The notes under the pieces were generated by a model. It made no database searches, had not been told where the DNA came from, and saw only the letters and a list, made by a program, of their open reading frames with translations. Positions 7,769 through 16,205 of a stretch of DNA of 64,000 bases are shown here, piece by piece. The stretch is from Chryseobacterium hagamense. GTDB lineage: Bacteria > Bacteroidota > Bacteroidia > Flavobacteriales > Weeksellaceae. Position 1 is the stretch's first letter. Every line of letters starts with the position of its first letter. Where the stretch lies: the NCBI RefSeq assembly GCF_007991455.1, contig NZ_BJYJ01000018.1, positions 1 to 64,000 of the forward strand, given 5' to 3'. Position numbers and translations under genes: made by a program.

Positions 7769-7867
7769 TTGGTAATCTACGTCATTAGATGTTAGCATTG
7801 TTGTTTTATATCGAAAAAATATGTTATTTTGTTTATTAAGAATATTACTTAACTAAAAATAAAAACA

Positions 7868-8038
7868 ATGGAAAATGATCAGATTAAATTATTAAAAGCT
7901 TTGGCTAAAAATATTAAAACAGAGAAGAAAGATAGAGTAAAAGTAATAAAATCTTTACAGTCTGCCGGGATACTTACCAAAAATGAAAATTTCACTGCGG
8001 CTTACAGCAATTTGGGAAGAGTCGTAATTAATAAATAA
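7868..8038 (+). CDS. Small protein, candidate antitoxin of ART-like module
   Basis: A 56-residue, Lys-rich, mainly helical protein (pI clearly basic). Its C-terminal half, LQSAGILTKNENFTAAYSNLG, resembles a small-protein pattern often found directly upstream of toxin-like genes; this is recollection, not a search. It ends 9 bp before the ADP-ribosyltransferase-like gene at 8048, so the two are almost certainly co-transcribed. The A+T content of both is higher than in flanking miaA, in keeping with an accessory module. It could be an antitoxin or an accessory factor. No DNA-binding domain is evident. Confidence 0.55.
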   Translation: MENDQIKLLKALAKNIKTEKKDRVKVIKSLQSAGILTKNENFTAAYSNLGRVVINK

Positions 8039-8047
8039 AGATTTCGG

Positions 8048-8683
8048 ATGATCTACAGTAGCCGGCCAAATTTAATGATAGGGTTTCATGGGTGCGATGA
8101 ATCTGTCAGAAATGAGTTGATTAACAATCCCAATAAAATTAGAAAAAGCCAGGAGAAATTCGATTGGCTTGGCCATGGCTTTTATATTTGGGAAAATAAT
8201 TATGAGAGAGCTTTAAAATGGTCAGAAGACAAATTTAAACGCGGAACGATTATCAAACCATCAGTTGTTGGTGTTGTATACCAACTGGATTATTGTCTGG
8301 ATTTCACAGATTCTAAATTTATTGATATTTTAAGCGTATATCATCAGTTATTAAAAGATGATTTGGAAGTTGCAGGAAAAACACTTCCCAAAAACAAAGA
8401 TGTGGCTAGAGATGCACGTAAAGATTTGCTTTTGAGAGAGCTGGATTGCGCGGTTATCGAATATTTGCATCAAAAAATAGAAGACGGTATAAAAGATGAT
8501 GAGAAGATAAAAGGATTCAGTAAAATAAAAAGATTCGATACCACAAGGGGCATTTTTACAGAGGGTGGTCCCGCTTATGAAGGAGCAGGGATTCAGACCA
8601 AAAATCATATCCAGATCTGCATCAGAAATTTGAATTGTATCAAAGGATTTTTTATCCCACGTGATGAAATTAAATTTCCTTAA
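8048..8683 (+). CDS. DUF3990-like ADP-ribosyltransferase-fold protein (putative toxin)
   Basis: A 211-residue protein without a signal peptide. The N-terminal IGFHGCD (residues 11-17) followed by a DWLGHGFYIW block and ERALKWSE (about 40-61) mirrors the 'YHG ... FG-GFY-T ... A-WA' pattern of DUF3990 and related ADP-ribosyltransferase (ART) domains. There His and Tyr bind NAD. A conserved C-terminal IQICIRNLNCIKGFFIPR resembles the end of such domains. The third catalytic residue cannot be assigned by eye. The arrangement with a 56-aa gene 9 bp upstream suggests a toxin-antitoxin pair or a defence module. Its target is unknown. Sure of the ORF, moderately sure of the fold, unsure of the role. 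Confidence 0.55.
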   Translation: MIYSSRPNLMIGFHGCDESVRNELINNPNKIRKSQEKFDWLGHGFYIWENNYERALKWSEDKFKRGTIIKPSVVGVVYQLDYCLDFTDSKFIDILSVYHQLLKDDLEVAGKTLPKNKDVARDARKDLLLRELDCAVIEYLHQKIEDGIKDDEKIKGFSKIKRFDTTRGIFTEGGPAYEGAGIQTKNHIQICIRNLNCIKGFFIPRDEIKFP

Positions 8684-8689
8684 ACAAAA

Positions 8690-8713
8690 AATGCAGCCCC
8701 GAAAGGCCGCATT
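8690..8713 (-). terminator. Terminator between ART module and efflux operon
   Basis: A 9-bp stem with one mismatch (8690-8698 with 8705-8713) is followed on the minus strand by six T. It probably ends the efflux operon and may also act on the plus-strand transcript. Confidence 0.7.
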
Positions 8714-8737
8714 CAAAAACAAATATAATTTAATGTA

Positions 8738-10150
8738 CTACTTCCAGCCGCCGCCCAAGGCACGGTACAGGTCTACAATACTGCTGAGCCTTTGTCTTTT
8801 GACGGACGCCAGATTCAGCTCGGCCTGTAAGGAATTACCCTGGGCGGTTATTACTTCTAAATAATTGGCCATTCCGCCTTTGTACAGCATTTCGGCACTT
8901 TTGATTCCGTTTTTAAGGGTGGTTACCTGCTCGGAAGCTTTCTGTTCCTGGACTTTTAAGCTTTCATTGGAAACCAGGGCGTCCGAAACTTCACCCACGG
9001 CATTCAAAACAGACTGCCGGAAAGCCAGTACGTTTTTCTCCCGTTGGATTTTAGCCACATTCAGATCCGTTTTCAGTTGTCTTTTCTGGAAAACCGGCTG
9101 GGTAAGGCCTCCTAAAACGGAACCGAACAACGATGCCGGAATCTGGAACCAATTGTCGATCTTAAATGAATTCACCCCGCCGTTGGCTGTAATCCGTAAG
9201 GCAGGATACATATTGGCCTGGGCAATACCCACCAAAGCGTTCGATTCCAGCAAGACCAGCTCCTGCTGCCTTACATCCGGCCGGCGGCTTACCATGGCTG
9301 CCGGAAGTCCTGCCGAAATATTCTGTGGCAAAGAGGTTTCGGACATTTCAATCGTCCGGCTGATTTTCCCGGGATTTTCACCCACCAGAATGCTCAGTGC
9401 GTTTTCCTGAATGGCCATATTCTGCTCGAGTTGGGTGATCAGAAGCTCGGTAGACTGTTTCTGGGCGGTGGCCTGCTGTACGCCTAAAGAAGTCGTGTCG
9501 CCGCTCTGCCACATCTTTTCCGTGATGGAAAGGGTATTGGTGCTCAATTCCAGGTTCGACTTCGCAATCTGCAATTGTCTGTCCAGCATCAGCAGGTTGT
9601 AGTAGCCCTGGGCAATGGCTGCTACCACCTGGGTCTGGATGGCTTTTGTCGCTTCATAGGTCTGCAGGTACTGCATTCTCGAAACTTCCTGCTGGTTTTT
9701 GATTTTCCCCCAGATATCCGCTTCCCAGGATAAATTGAAGGCGGCGTTGTAATCCTCCACATGGCTTTGGCCTAAAAACAAATTTAAGCTCTGCCCGTTC
9801 ATGCTGTTTTTCGACGGCTTTGAAATCTGTGCGGAAACGCCGAAGCCGATATCAGGATACTGAAGGTATTTCGCCTGTTTCAGTCTTTCCTGTGAAGCGG
9901 CCACCTGCTTCAGGGCAATCTGCAGGTCATAATTGTTTTTAATCCCTTTTTCAATTAAACCCTGTAAAACCGGATCGCTGAAAAACTGTTTCCATTCCAG
10001 ATCCGCCACACTGGCAGTATCAGCAGTGGCGGTGTAGGCAAATGTTTCCGGCAGCTCAGGTTTCGGTTCCTGGTAAGCCAGCTTCGACACACAGGAAACC
10101 GAACCTAAGGCTACTGCAAAAGTGATGATGATATTTTTTATTTTTTTCAT
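8738..10150 (-). CDS. RND efflux outer-membrane lipoprotein (OprM/NodT family)
   Basis: This is the outer-membrane channel of a tripartite RND pump. The 470-residue protein starts with a lipoprotein signal (lipobox GSVSC, Cys20). It has two TolC-like repeats of long amphipathic helices: LEWKQFFSDPVLQGLIEKG opens the first, and the second ends with EVITAQ and a LYRALGGGWK C-terminus, typical of the NodT subfamily. It is the distal gene of the operon acrA-like, acrB-like, oprM-like, 178 bp after the pump gene. A dispersed repeat lies in the gap. Substrates cannot be predicted. Confidence 0.93.
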   Translation of the reverse strand: MKKIKNIIITFAVALGSVSCVSKLAYQEPKPELPETFAYTATADTASVADLEWKQFFSDPVLQGLIEKGIKNNYDLQIALKQVAASQERLKQAKYLQYPDIGFGVSAQISKPSKNSMNGQSLNLFLGQSHVEDYNAAFNLSWEADIWGKIKNQQEVSRMQYLQTYEATKAIQTQVVAAIAQGYYNLLMLDRQLQIAKSNLELSTNTLSITEKMWQSGDTTSLGVQQATAQKQSTELLITQLEQNMAIQENALSILVGENPGKISRTIEMSETSLPQNISAGLPAAMVSRRPDVRQQELVLLESNALVGIAQANMYPALRITANGGVNSFKIDNWFQIPASLFGSVLGGLTQPVFQKRQLKTDLNVAKIQREKNVLAFRQSVLNAVGEVSDALVSNESLKVQEQKASEQVTTLKNGIKSAEMLYKGGMANYLEVITAQGNSLQAELNLASVKRQRLSSIVDLYRALGGGWK

Positions 10151-10199
10151 AGTTTCTAAAATTTTATTGATAACAGAACTTTGAGGAATTTTTATTGAA

Positions 10200-10320
10200 G
10201 ATGAACAATGGAATACTTGATCTCCAAATTCCCACAGGTATCACGGATTTCCCGGATAATAGGGTTTATTCGTGAAAATATTTGTGTGATTTGTGGTTGA
10301 AATCCCCAAAGCTTGTTATC
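10200..10320. repeat. Dispersed repeat between pump and channel genes
   Basis: AT-rich non-coding DNA with a TATCACGGATTTCCCGG part and a TTTGTGTGATTTGTGGTTGA part. Close variants occur at about 13620-13845 and 42420-42480. No ORF. Confidence 0.45.
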
Positions 10321-10328
10321 CATTTTGA

Positions 10329-13300
10329 TTAATGCGCCGGTGTTAAAAGCTCCGCTTCAAGTTTTTGTTTCCGGAGTCTTTTCTTTTTCCGGCTTGGCAT
10401 TTTTTCATGCAGATACTGGAAAATCACGAACATTACCGGAATGATGAATATTCCGAATACAACCCCCGTCAGCATTCCTCCCACGGTACTGAAACCGATG
10501 GAATGATTTCCTTTTGCGGAAGCACCCTGGGTGAAGACAAGCGGCAGCATCCCGACAATAAAGGCAAAGGAAGTCATTAAGATCGGGCGCAGACGTAGTC
10601 TTGAAGCCTGAAGCGCAGATTCCAGCAGGGTCCTTCCTGCATTTCGCCGCTGTACGGCGAACTCCACAATCAGGATCGCATTCTTGGCCAGTAATCCGAC
10701 CAGCATGATGAGGCCGACCTGAACATAAATGTTGTTATCGATTCCGGCCAGTCCCGTGAAAGCGAATACTCCGAAAATCCCTGTCGGAATCGTGAGGATC
10801 ACCGCAAACGGAAGAATGTAGCTCTCATACTGTGCAGCCAGCAGGAAGTACACAAACAGGATACTCAGCATAAAGATGAAGGCGGTCTGCCCGCTGGTTT
10901 TAATTTCTTCCCGCGTAATTCCGGTCCATTCGTAACCGTAGCCTCTCGGCAGCGACTTCTGCGCAACTTCTTCCACGGCTTTGATGGCATCTCCGGTGCT
11001 GTAACCCGGCTTCGGGGTCCCGTTGATGGTAACGGCATTGAACAGGTTGTTTCTGGTTACCGTTTCAGGCCCGAAAGCTCTTTTTAAAGTCACCAGGGTT
11101 TTTACGGGCACCATTTCACCCGATTTGTTTTTCACAAAAATGCCTTCCAGGGAATTGGCATCGGTACGGTAGGGGATATCGGCCTGTGCCATTACCCGGT
11201 AATATTTTCCGAACCGGTTGAAATCCGATACGAAACTGCTTCCGTAATAGATCTGCATCGTCTGCATCAGTTCGGTAATGGAAACACCTAACTGATTGGC
11301 TTTATCATTATCCACCTCAATCGTGAACTGAGGATTTCCGGCAGCATATGTTGTGAACGCGAACGCAATTTCCGGACGTTTCATCAGCTCACCGATAAAA
11401 GCCTGCGTGGTTGTTCCCAGCTGTTCCAGGGAACCGTTGGTTTTATCCTGAAGCATAAACTCAAAGCCGGAAACATTTCCGAATCCCTGAACGGTAGGGA
11501 AGTTGAAGAAGAAGGCATTCGCATCTTTTACCTGGGATACTTTCCCCGTCAGTCCCGCTGCAATCTCATCCGGATCGGTCACGGCACCGCGCTGGTCATG
11601 GTCTTTTAATTTGATAAACCCGGCAGAATACGGGGATGCATTCGCATTGCTGATGAAGTTCAGACCGTCGGAAACCCAAAGGTGGTTCTTGGCTTTTTCA
11701 CCGTTGATGATTTTATCGATCTGCTCGGTGGCCCGGTGGGTTCTGTCCAGCGAACTGCCCGGAGGGGTATTTACCGCATACAGGATGAAGCCCTGGTCCT
11801 CGGTAGGAATAAATCCGGATGGTGCTTTTTTAATTAAGAAAACACTGGCGGCAATGAGAAGGGCCAATCCACCGACGGCAACCCATTTGTTTTTAATTAA
11901 AAATTTAAGGCTGTAAATGTATTTTTTGGTCAGGTTATTAAAGCTTGTATTAAAAGCATTAAAGAACCTTGCCCCGAAACCTGTTTTTTTGCCATGCTCG
12001 CCGTGTCCTCCCTGGGGATCGTTGAGAAGCAGCGCACATAAAGCCGGACTCAGCGTCAAAGCATTGACCGCTGAAATCAGGATGGCAATGGCAAGGGTAA
12101 AGGCAAACTGCCTGTAGAAAACACCTGCCGGACCCTGCATAAAACCTACCGGAATAAATACGGCGCACATTACCAGGGTAATGGAAATGATGGCTCCGGA
12201 GATTTCACTCATCGAATTCATGGTGGCCTGTTCCACCGGCATGCCCGTGTGTTCCATTTTGGAGTGGACGGCTTCCACCACCACGATCGCATCATCCACC
12301 ACAATACCGATGGCAAGGACCAGAGCGAACAGCGTGAGCATATTGATGCTGAATCCGAATAAATTCAGGAAAAAGAAAGTACCGATGATGGCCACCGGAA
12401 CCGCTATCGCCGGAATTAAAGTCGACCTGAAATCCTGAAGGAAAATGTAGACCACGATAAACACCAGGATAAAGGCAATCACCAGGGTTTCCACCACCTG
12501 ATGAATGGAAGCATCCAGGAAGTCCTTGGAATTGTACATGATAATCGGCTCCACACCCTGTGGAAGCGTAGTTTTCAGCTGATCGACCTGTTTTTCGATT
12601 TCCGTTAAAATTTCGTTGGCGTTGGAACCGGCGGTCTGCATGATAGCAAATCCGGCTACCGGTTTTCCATCCACCCGGTTGGCGGCAGTATAGGTATACG
12701 ATCCGAATTCTACCCGGGCCACATCCTTCAGTCTCAGGAAAGAACCGTCGCTGTTGGCTTTGATGGCAATGTTTTCATAATCTTCGTTCTTGTTCAGTTT
12801 TCCTTTGTACTTAAGGATATATTCATAGGTTTCTTTGCTTCCCTGTCCTAGACGTCCGGGGGCAGCTTCCAGATTATGGTCTTTTACCGCATTCAGGACT
12901 TCCTGAGGAGAGAGGTTGTTGGCCGCCAGCCGGTCCGGTTTCAGCCAGAGCCGCATGGAATAATCCCTTGTTCCGAACACCTGGGCCTGGGCAACGCCCG
13001 GAATCCGCTGGATCTGCGGGATGATGTTTATTTTTAAATAGTTCTGAAGGAACAACTCATCGTATTCCTTGGGATTATTACTCGTTAATCCCATAAACAT
13101 GATCATGCTGTTCTGTACCTTCTGGGTGGAGATCCCGGCCTGTACGACTTCCTGGGGAAGCTGGCTCATTGCTTTGGACACCCGGTTCTGAACATTCACG
13201 GCGGCATTGTCCGGATCGGAGCCCTGCTTGAAGAATACGCTTAAGGTCATTGTACCGTCATTGCTGGAATTGGAGGTCATATACGTCATGTTCTCCACAC

Positions 13301-13511
13301 CGTTCACGGCTTCCTCAATCGGCGTAGCGACCGAGCGGGCCACGACTTCCGCATTGGCACCCGGGTAGAAAGCGGTGACCTGTACACTTGGCGGTGCGAT
13401 ATCCGGAAAGAGGGCGATCGGTAAATTAAAGAGCGACAGGGCGCCCAGTAACAAAAGGATGATGGAAATGACCGTTGAAAGTACCGGCCTTTCTATAAAT
13501 TGTTTTAACAT
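10329..13511 (-). CDS. RND multidrug efflux permease (HAE1/AcrB family)
   Basis: The inner-membrane proton-driven pump, 1060 residues from the start MLKQFIERPVLSTVI. Sixteen extra residues before this in the ORF are not family-like. It has the expected 12 membrane helices with two large periplasmic loops. The TM4 proton-relay Asp pair is visible in LAIGIVVDDAIVVVEAV (about 400-416). The NNLSPQEV and ANAEVVA blocks of the porter domain are present, and GLLAKNAILIVEFA in TM10. The C-terminus is short and basic. It lies between the adaptor and channel genes and is probably controlled by the TetR upstream. Confidence 0.95.
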   Translation of the reverse strand: MLKQFIERPVLSTVISIILLLLGALSLFNLPIALFPDIAPPSVQVTAFYPGANAEVVARSVATPIEEAVNGVENMTYMTSNSSNDGTMTLSVFFKQGSDPDNAAVNVQNRVSKAMSQLPQEVVQAGISTQKVQNSMIMFMGLTSNNPKEYDELFLQNYLKINIIPQIQRIPGVAQAQVFGTRDYSMRLWLKPDRLAANNLSPQEVLNAVKDHNLEAAPGRLGQGSKETYEYILKYKGKLNKNEDYENIAIKANSDGSFLRLKDVARVEFGSYTYTAANRVDGKPVAGFAIMQTAGSNANEILTEIEKQVDQLKTTLPQGVEPIIMYNSKDFLDASIHQVVETLVIAFILVFIVVYIFLQDFRSTLIPAIAVPVAIIGTFFFLNLFGFSINMLTLFALVLAIGIVVDDAIVVVEAVHSKMEHTGMPVEQATMNSMSEISGAIISITLVMCAVFIPVGFMQGPAGVFYRQFAFTLAIAILISAVNALTLSPALCALLLNDPQGGHGEHGKKTGFGARFFNAFNTSFNNLTKKYIYSLKFLIKNKWVAVGGLALLIAASVFLIKKAPSGFIPTEDQGFILYAVNTPPGSSLDRTHRATEQIDKIINGEKAKNHLWVSDGLNFISNANASPYSAGFIKLKDHDQRGAVTDPDEIAAGLTGKVSQVKDANAFFFNFPTVQGFGNVSGFEFMLQDKTNGSLEQLGTTTQAFIGELMKRPEIAFAFTTYAAGNPQFTIEVDNDKANQLGVSITELMQTMQIYYGSSFVSDFNRFGKYYRVMAQADIPYRTDANSLEGIFVKNKSGEMVPVKTLVTLKRAFGPETVTRNNLFNAVTINGTPKPGYSTGDAIKAVEEVAQKSLPRGYGYEWTGITREEIKTSGQTAFIFMLSILFVYFLLAAQYESYILPFAVILTIPTGIFGVFAFTGLAGIDNNIYVQVGLIMLVGLLAKNAILIVEFAVQRRNAGRTLLESALQASRLRLRPILMTSFAFIVGMLPLVFTQGASAKGNHSIGFSTVGGMLTGVVFGIFIIPVMFVIFQYLHEKMPSRKKKRLRKQKLEAELLTPAH

Positions 13512-13609
13512 AAGAAGTTTATTTTTTAATGGAGCTTTTGTTTTTACAACAAAAGGCACAAAATATTTCGTCGGGTTTAGAGATGAATCGCTACTGTTTT
13601 AAAAGCTTT

Positions 13610-13846
13610 TGTAGTTATATTTCTCCCACTGATTTCACGGATTTACACAGATAATAGCGCTTAAATAATGCAGTTCATATCTTTTCAAGATGACAAACTG
13701 AGAATGTAGAGCAGGCATAACCTCATGAAAATATTTGATTTTTATTCTTCTGTGTTCTAAAGATATACGCAATATTATAAACTTAAAACCTCATGTAACC
13801 CATGTGTTTAAAAGCTTTGTGACTTTTGTGGTTAAAAAGTAAAAGT
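13610..13846. repeat. Dispersed repeat between adaptor and pump genes
   Basis: This intergenic stretch holds CTCCCACTGATTTCACGGAT near 13623 and a GCTTTGTGACTTTTGTGGTT segment near 13814, both matching blocks at 10200-10320 and 42420-42480. The rest is AT-rich with no gene. It breaks up the efflux operon, yet no terminator-like hairpin is obvious. Confidence 0.4.
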
Positions 13847-15007
13847 TTATAAAGGCCTTGCTCTGAGAAGGCTGTCGGAAGAAATGGCTTTCGGCTTGAT
13901 GGAAACCCCGTCTTTCAGGGTGCCCAATCCCGTGTATACAATCTTATCCCCGGCAGCAAGTCCTTCGGAAATAAAGTAATAGCTGTCGGTCTTCCCTGAA
14001 ATTTTCACAGGCTTTCCCGTTACTTTATTGTCTTTTCCGAGAACGTATACGTAGGTTTTATCCTGAATCTCATAAGTAGATTCCTGAGGGATTACCAGCG
14101 TTTTATCGAATAGCTGAGGCATACGGACCCTTCCCGTGTTTCCGGTCCTCAGGATTCCTGCGGTATTCGGGAAGACGGCACGGACGCTGATAGCTCCGGT
14201 GGTTTTGTCGAATTGCCCGTCAACAATGCTCATCTTTCCTTTTTCAGCGTAAATGCTGTTGTCGGCGATCACCAGTTCCACCATCGGCATATTTTTCAGC
14301 TTTTCATTTAAAGTAGCTCCCGGATATTTTTTCTGGAACGCAATGAAATCCAGTTCGCTTAAAGAAAAGTAGGCATAGATCTCGCTGATGTCTGATAACA
14401 GAGTCAATGGGCTTGGATCGGTTCTTGAAATCAGGCTTCCTTTTTTATGGGGAATCCTACCGATATATCCGCTTACCGGCGCGGTAATGGTGGTGAATCC
14501 GACATTGATTTTGGCACTTCCTACCGATGCTCTTGCCTGTGAAGCAGCAGCTACCGCAGCGGTGTAGTTAGCCTTAGCCGTTCTCAGCTGGACATCCGAA
14601 ACGACCTTTGCAGCAACCAGAGGTTCCAGCCGGTCAACTTCTACTTTCGCTTTCTGGATATTGGCATTGGCGGCCTGCAGATTAGCGCTTGCCATATTCA
14701 TCTGCTCGCCATAACTTCTGGAATCGATTTTAAACAGGGATTGTCCGGCTCTTACATAAGCCCCTTCTTCCACATAGATTTTATCCAGGTAGCCGTCAAC
14801 CTGTGACCGGATTTCCACGTTGTTTTTTCCTTCAAGGGCCGTTGGGAATTCCTGGTAAACTGTAGCAGGGGAGGTGATGACGGAATAGACGGGAAGTTCA
14901 GGAGCAGGCAGAGCAGCATTAGAGCTTTCTGCTGCCTGGGTACAATTCTGAAGTAAGATGATGCTGGAGATCAGGACGATAATCCTCGTTTTTCCAAATA
15001 TTTTCAT
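13847..15007 (-). CDS. RND efflux periplasmic adaptor (AcrA/MexA family)
   Basis: The 386-residue membrane-fusion subunit that links pump and channel. A lipoprotein signal ends at Cys22 (LLQNC). The order is beta-barrel edge, biotinyl-lipoyl half (EIRSQVDGYLDKIYVEEGAYVRAGQSLFKI, about 65-95, quoted in two halves by position), helical hairpin rich in Ala (about 105-160), the second lipoyl half (TITAPVSGYIG, about 172-182) and beta-barrel/MP domains. First gene of the pump operon. Three copies of the TetR-like operator lie in its 300-bp upstream region. Confidence 0.94.
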   Translation of the reverse strand: MKIFGKTRIIVLISSIILLQNCTQAAESSNAALPAPELPVYSVITSPATVYQEFPTALEGKNNVEIRSQVDGYLDKIYVEEGAYVRAGQSLFKIDSRSYGEQMNMASANLQAANANIQKAKVEVDRLEPLVAAKVVSDVQLRTAKANYTAAVAAASQARASVGSAKINVGFTTITAPVSGYIGRIPHKKGSLISRTDPSPLTLLSDISEIYAYFSLSELDFIAFQKKYPGATLNEKLKNMPMVELVIADNSIYAEKGKMSIVDGQFDKTTGAISVRAVFPNTAGILRTGNTGRVRMPQLFDKTLVIPQESTYEIQDKTYVYVLGKDNKVTGKPVKISGKTDSYYFISEGLAAGDKIVYTGLGTLKDGVSIKPKAISSDSLLRARPL

Positions 15008-15076
15008 GTTGAGTTTAAATTTTTAATGTAGGGTTAGATTTTAATGCAATTTTTTAATTTGAACCTGTTATATTTG

Positions 15077-15089
15077 CTAACACTGTTAA
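15077..15089. promoter_or_regulatory. Putative TetR operator O1 (pump operon)
   Basis: CTAACACTGTTAA, a 6-1-6 palindrome with one mismatch, 70 bp upstream of the adaptor start. It matches the perfect site at 15922-15934 upstream of tetR. Confidence 0.65.
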
Positions 15090-15200
15090 CATACAAGGCA
15101 AAAATAGACAGGAAGATTACGGATTTCAGTCAGCTGTTTTCATGATGGAAATTTTTAAAGATTAAATAGTATGAAAATAGAATATGGTGTGTTATGTTTT

Positions 15201-15213
15201 CTAACGGTGTTAA
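15201..15213. promoter_or_regulatory. Putative TetR operator O2
   Basis: CTAACGGTGTTAA, a variant of the same palindrome in the tetR-adaptor gap. It is identical to the copy at 15278-15290, 77 bp away. Confidence 0.55.
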
Positions 15214-15277
15214 TCATAAGGTAAAAAATAATCTTATTCTTCAGATTATATTTAAAAGATACGTGGTGTTAATATTC

Positions 15278-15290
15278 CTAACGGTGTTAA
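15278..15290. promoter_or_regulatory. Putative TetR operator O3
   Basis: CTAACGGTGTTAA again, about 20 bp downstream of the tetR stop codon. A half-site GGTGTTAAT precedes it at about 15265. Confidence 0.5.
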
Positions 15291-15309
15291 TTTTCAGTTC
15301 AAAAAAAAT

Positions 15310-15906
15310 TTAGACAGATTTAATAAAAGCCGAGACCGTTTCGTCTAAAGTGGTTTTATTCATCGTGGAAGGGATATCGTCATTACGCATCATCATGATG
15401 GAAATCAACCCGTGTACTGCTGAAAAAAGAGCGTGCGATGAATGGCAGGCATTATCAGGATTTGAACCTTTTTTCTTGATGATTTCCAGTGTTCCTTCAT
15501 AAAGCATATCCTGAAATGAAGAAAACTCCTGTTTCATCATTCCTTTTCCGCTGCACTGCATTCCCAGTCCGAACATCAGCTGGTAATATTCCTTGTTTCT
15601 GAAAGCGAACTGCCAGTAAGCATCCACAATCGCCTTCAGTTTGTCTTCAGGTGTATCATGGGCCTGCTGTGCTTTCAGAAGCTCAATGTGCAAACAGTGA
15701 AAACCGTTCAGTGAAATTTCATAAAGAATAGCTTCCTTGTTTTCAAAATGATCATATACTACCGGCGCACTGTATTCGATGGCATCGGCGATTTTCCTCA
15801 TGGAAAGTGAAGCCCACCCTTCGGTTTTAGCCAGGGAAAATGCCGCGTCCAGAATACTGGTGCGGATATTTTCTTTCTCTCTCTGACGGCGTTCATGTAA
15901 ACCCAT
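15310..15906 (-). CDS. TetR/AcrR-family regulator of the efflux operon
   Basis: A 198-residue regulator. The N-terminal helix-turn-helix (ILDAAFSLAKTEGWASLSMR, then KIADAIEYSAPVVYDHFENKEAI) spans about residues 17-65. The C-terminal ligand domain is helical (LKAIVDAYWQFAFRNKEYYQLMFGLG), consistent with TetR_C subfamilies found beside RND pumps. It lies directly upstream of the pump operon on the same strand. The perfect palindrome CTAACAGTGTTAG sits 16 bp upstream of its start and variants lie before the adaptor gene. Autorepression plus repression of the pump is the likely circuit. Inducer unknown. Confidence 0.92.
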   Translation of the reverse strand: MGLHERRQREKENIRTSILDAAFSLAKTEGWASLSMRKIADAIEYSAPVVYDHFENKEAILYEISLNGFHCLHIELLKAQQAHDTPEDKLKAIVDAYWQFAFRNKEYYQLMFGLGMQCSGKGMMKQEFSSFQDMLYEGTLEIIKKKGSNPDNACHSSHALFSAVHGLISIMMMRNDDIPSTMNKTTLDETVSAFIKSV

Positions 15907-15921
15907 GATTTTTTTATTTAT

Positions 15922-15934
15922 CTAACAGTGTTAG
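15922..15934. promoter_or_regulatory. Putative TetR operator O4 (tetR autoregulation)
   Basis: CTAACAGTGTTAG is a perfect 6-1-6 palindrome 16 bp upstream of the tetR start. It is the best of four related sites around this regulator. Confidence 0.7.
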
Positions 15935-15999
15935 CAAAACTACAAACTTTTGAATATAAGTTCCAAATAAAATGTAAAGTTTAACTTTTATGCAGATTG

Positions 16000-16160
16000 T
16001 AAACAGGCTGGAAGCCGGGAGAATGGGTGACGGAAGTTTTGTCAGATCTTTCGTTTTTAATAAAGGTCAAGTAAAAACTTACGGTCATATTTAATTTGAA
16101 CCGGGTTCTATTCAATTATCCTTCACCCATCTTCCCGCATCCGGCTTCCATCTTCCTGCC
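16000..16160. repeat. Imperfect inverted repeat upstream of the redoxin gene
   Basis: The left arm (about 16005-16038, with GGCTGGAAGCCGGGAG) and the right arm (about 16122-16158, with CCGCATCCGGCTTCCATC) are inverted versions of each other. They resemble the GGCTGGAAG-type core of the TIR elements at 6401, 50388 and 51384, but no matching termini are seen. It fills much of the 15907-16205 gap. Confidence 0.4.
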
Positions 16161-16190
16161 TATATAATCAAAGAAATCTCTATCTTTGTG

Positions 16191-16198
16191 CTTAAATA
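16191..16198 (+). promoter_or_regulatory. -7 box of the redoxin gene
   Basis: TATCTTTG, a full match to TAnnTTTG, 7 bp upstream of the ATG at 16206. The leader would be very short. Confidence 0.5.
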
Positions 16199-16205
16199 AA
16201 AAGTT

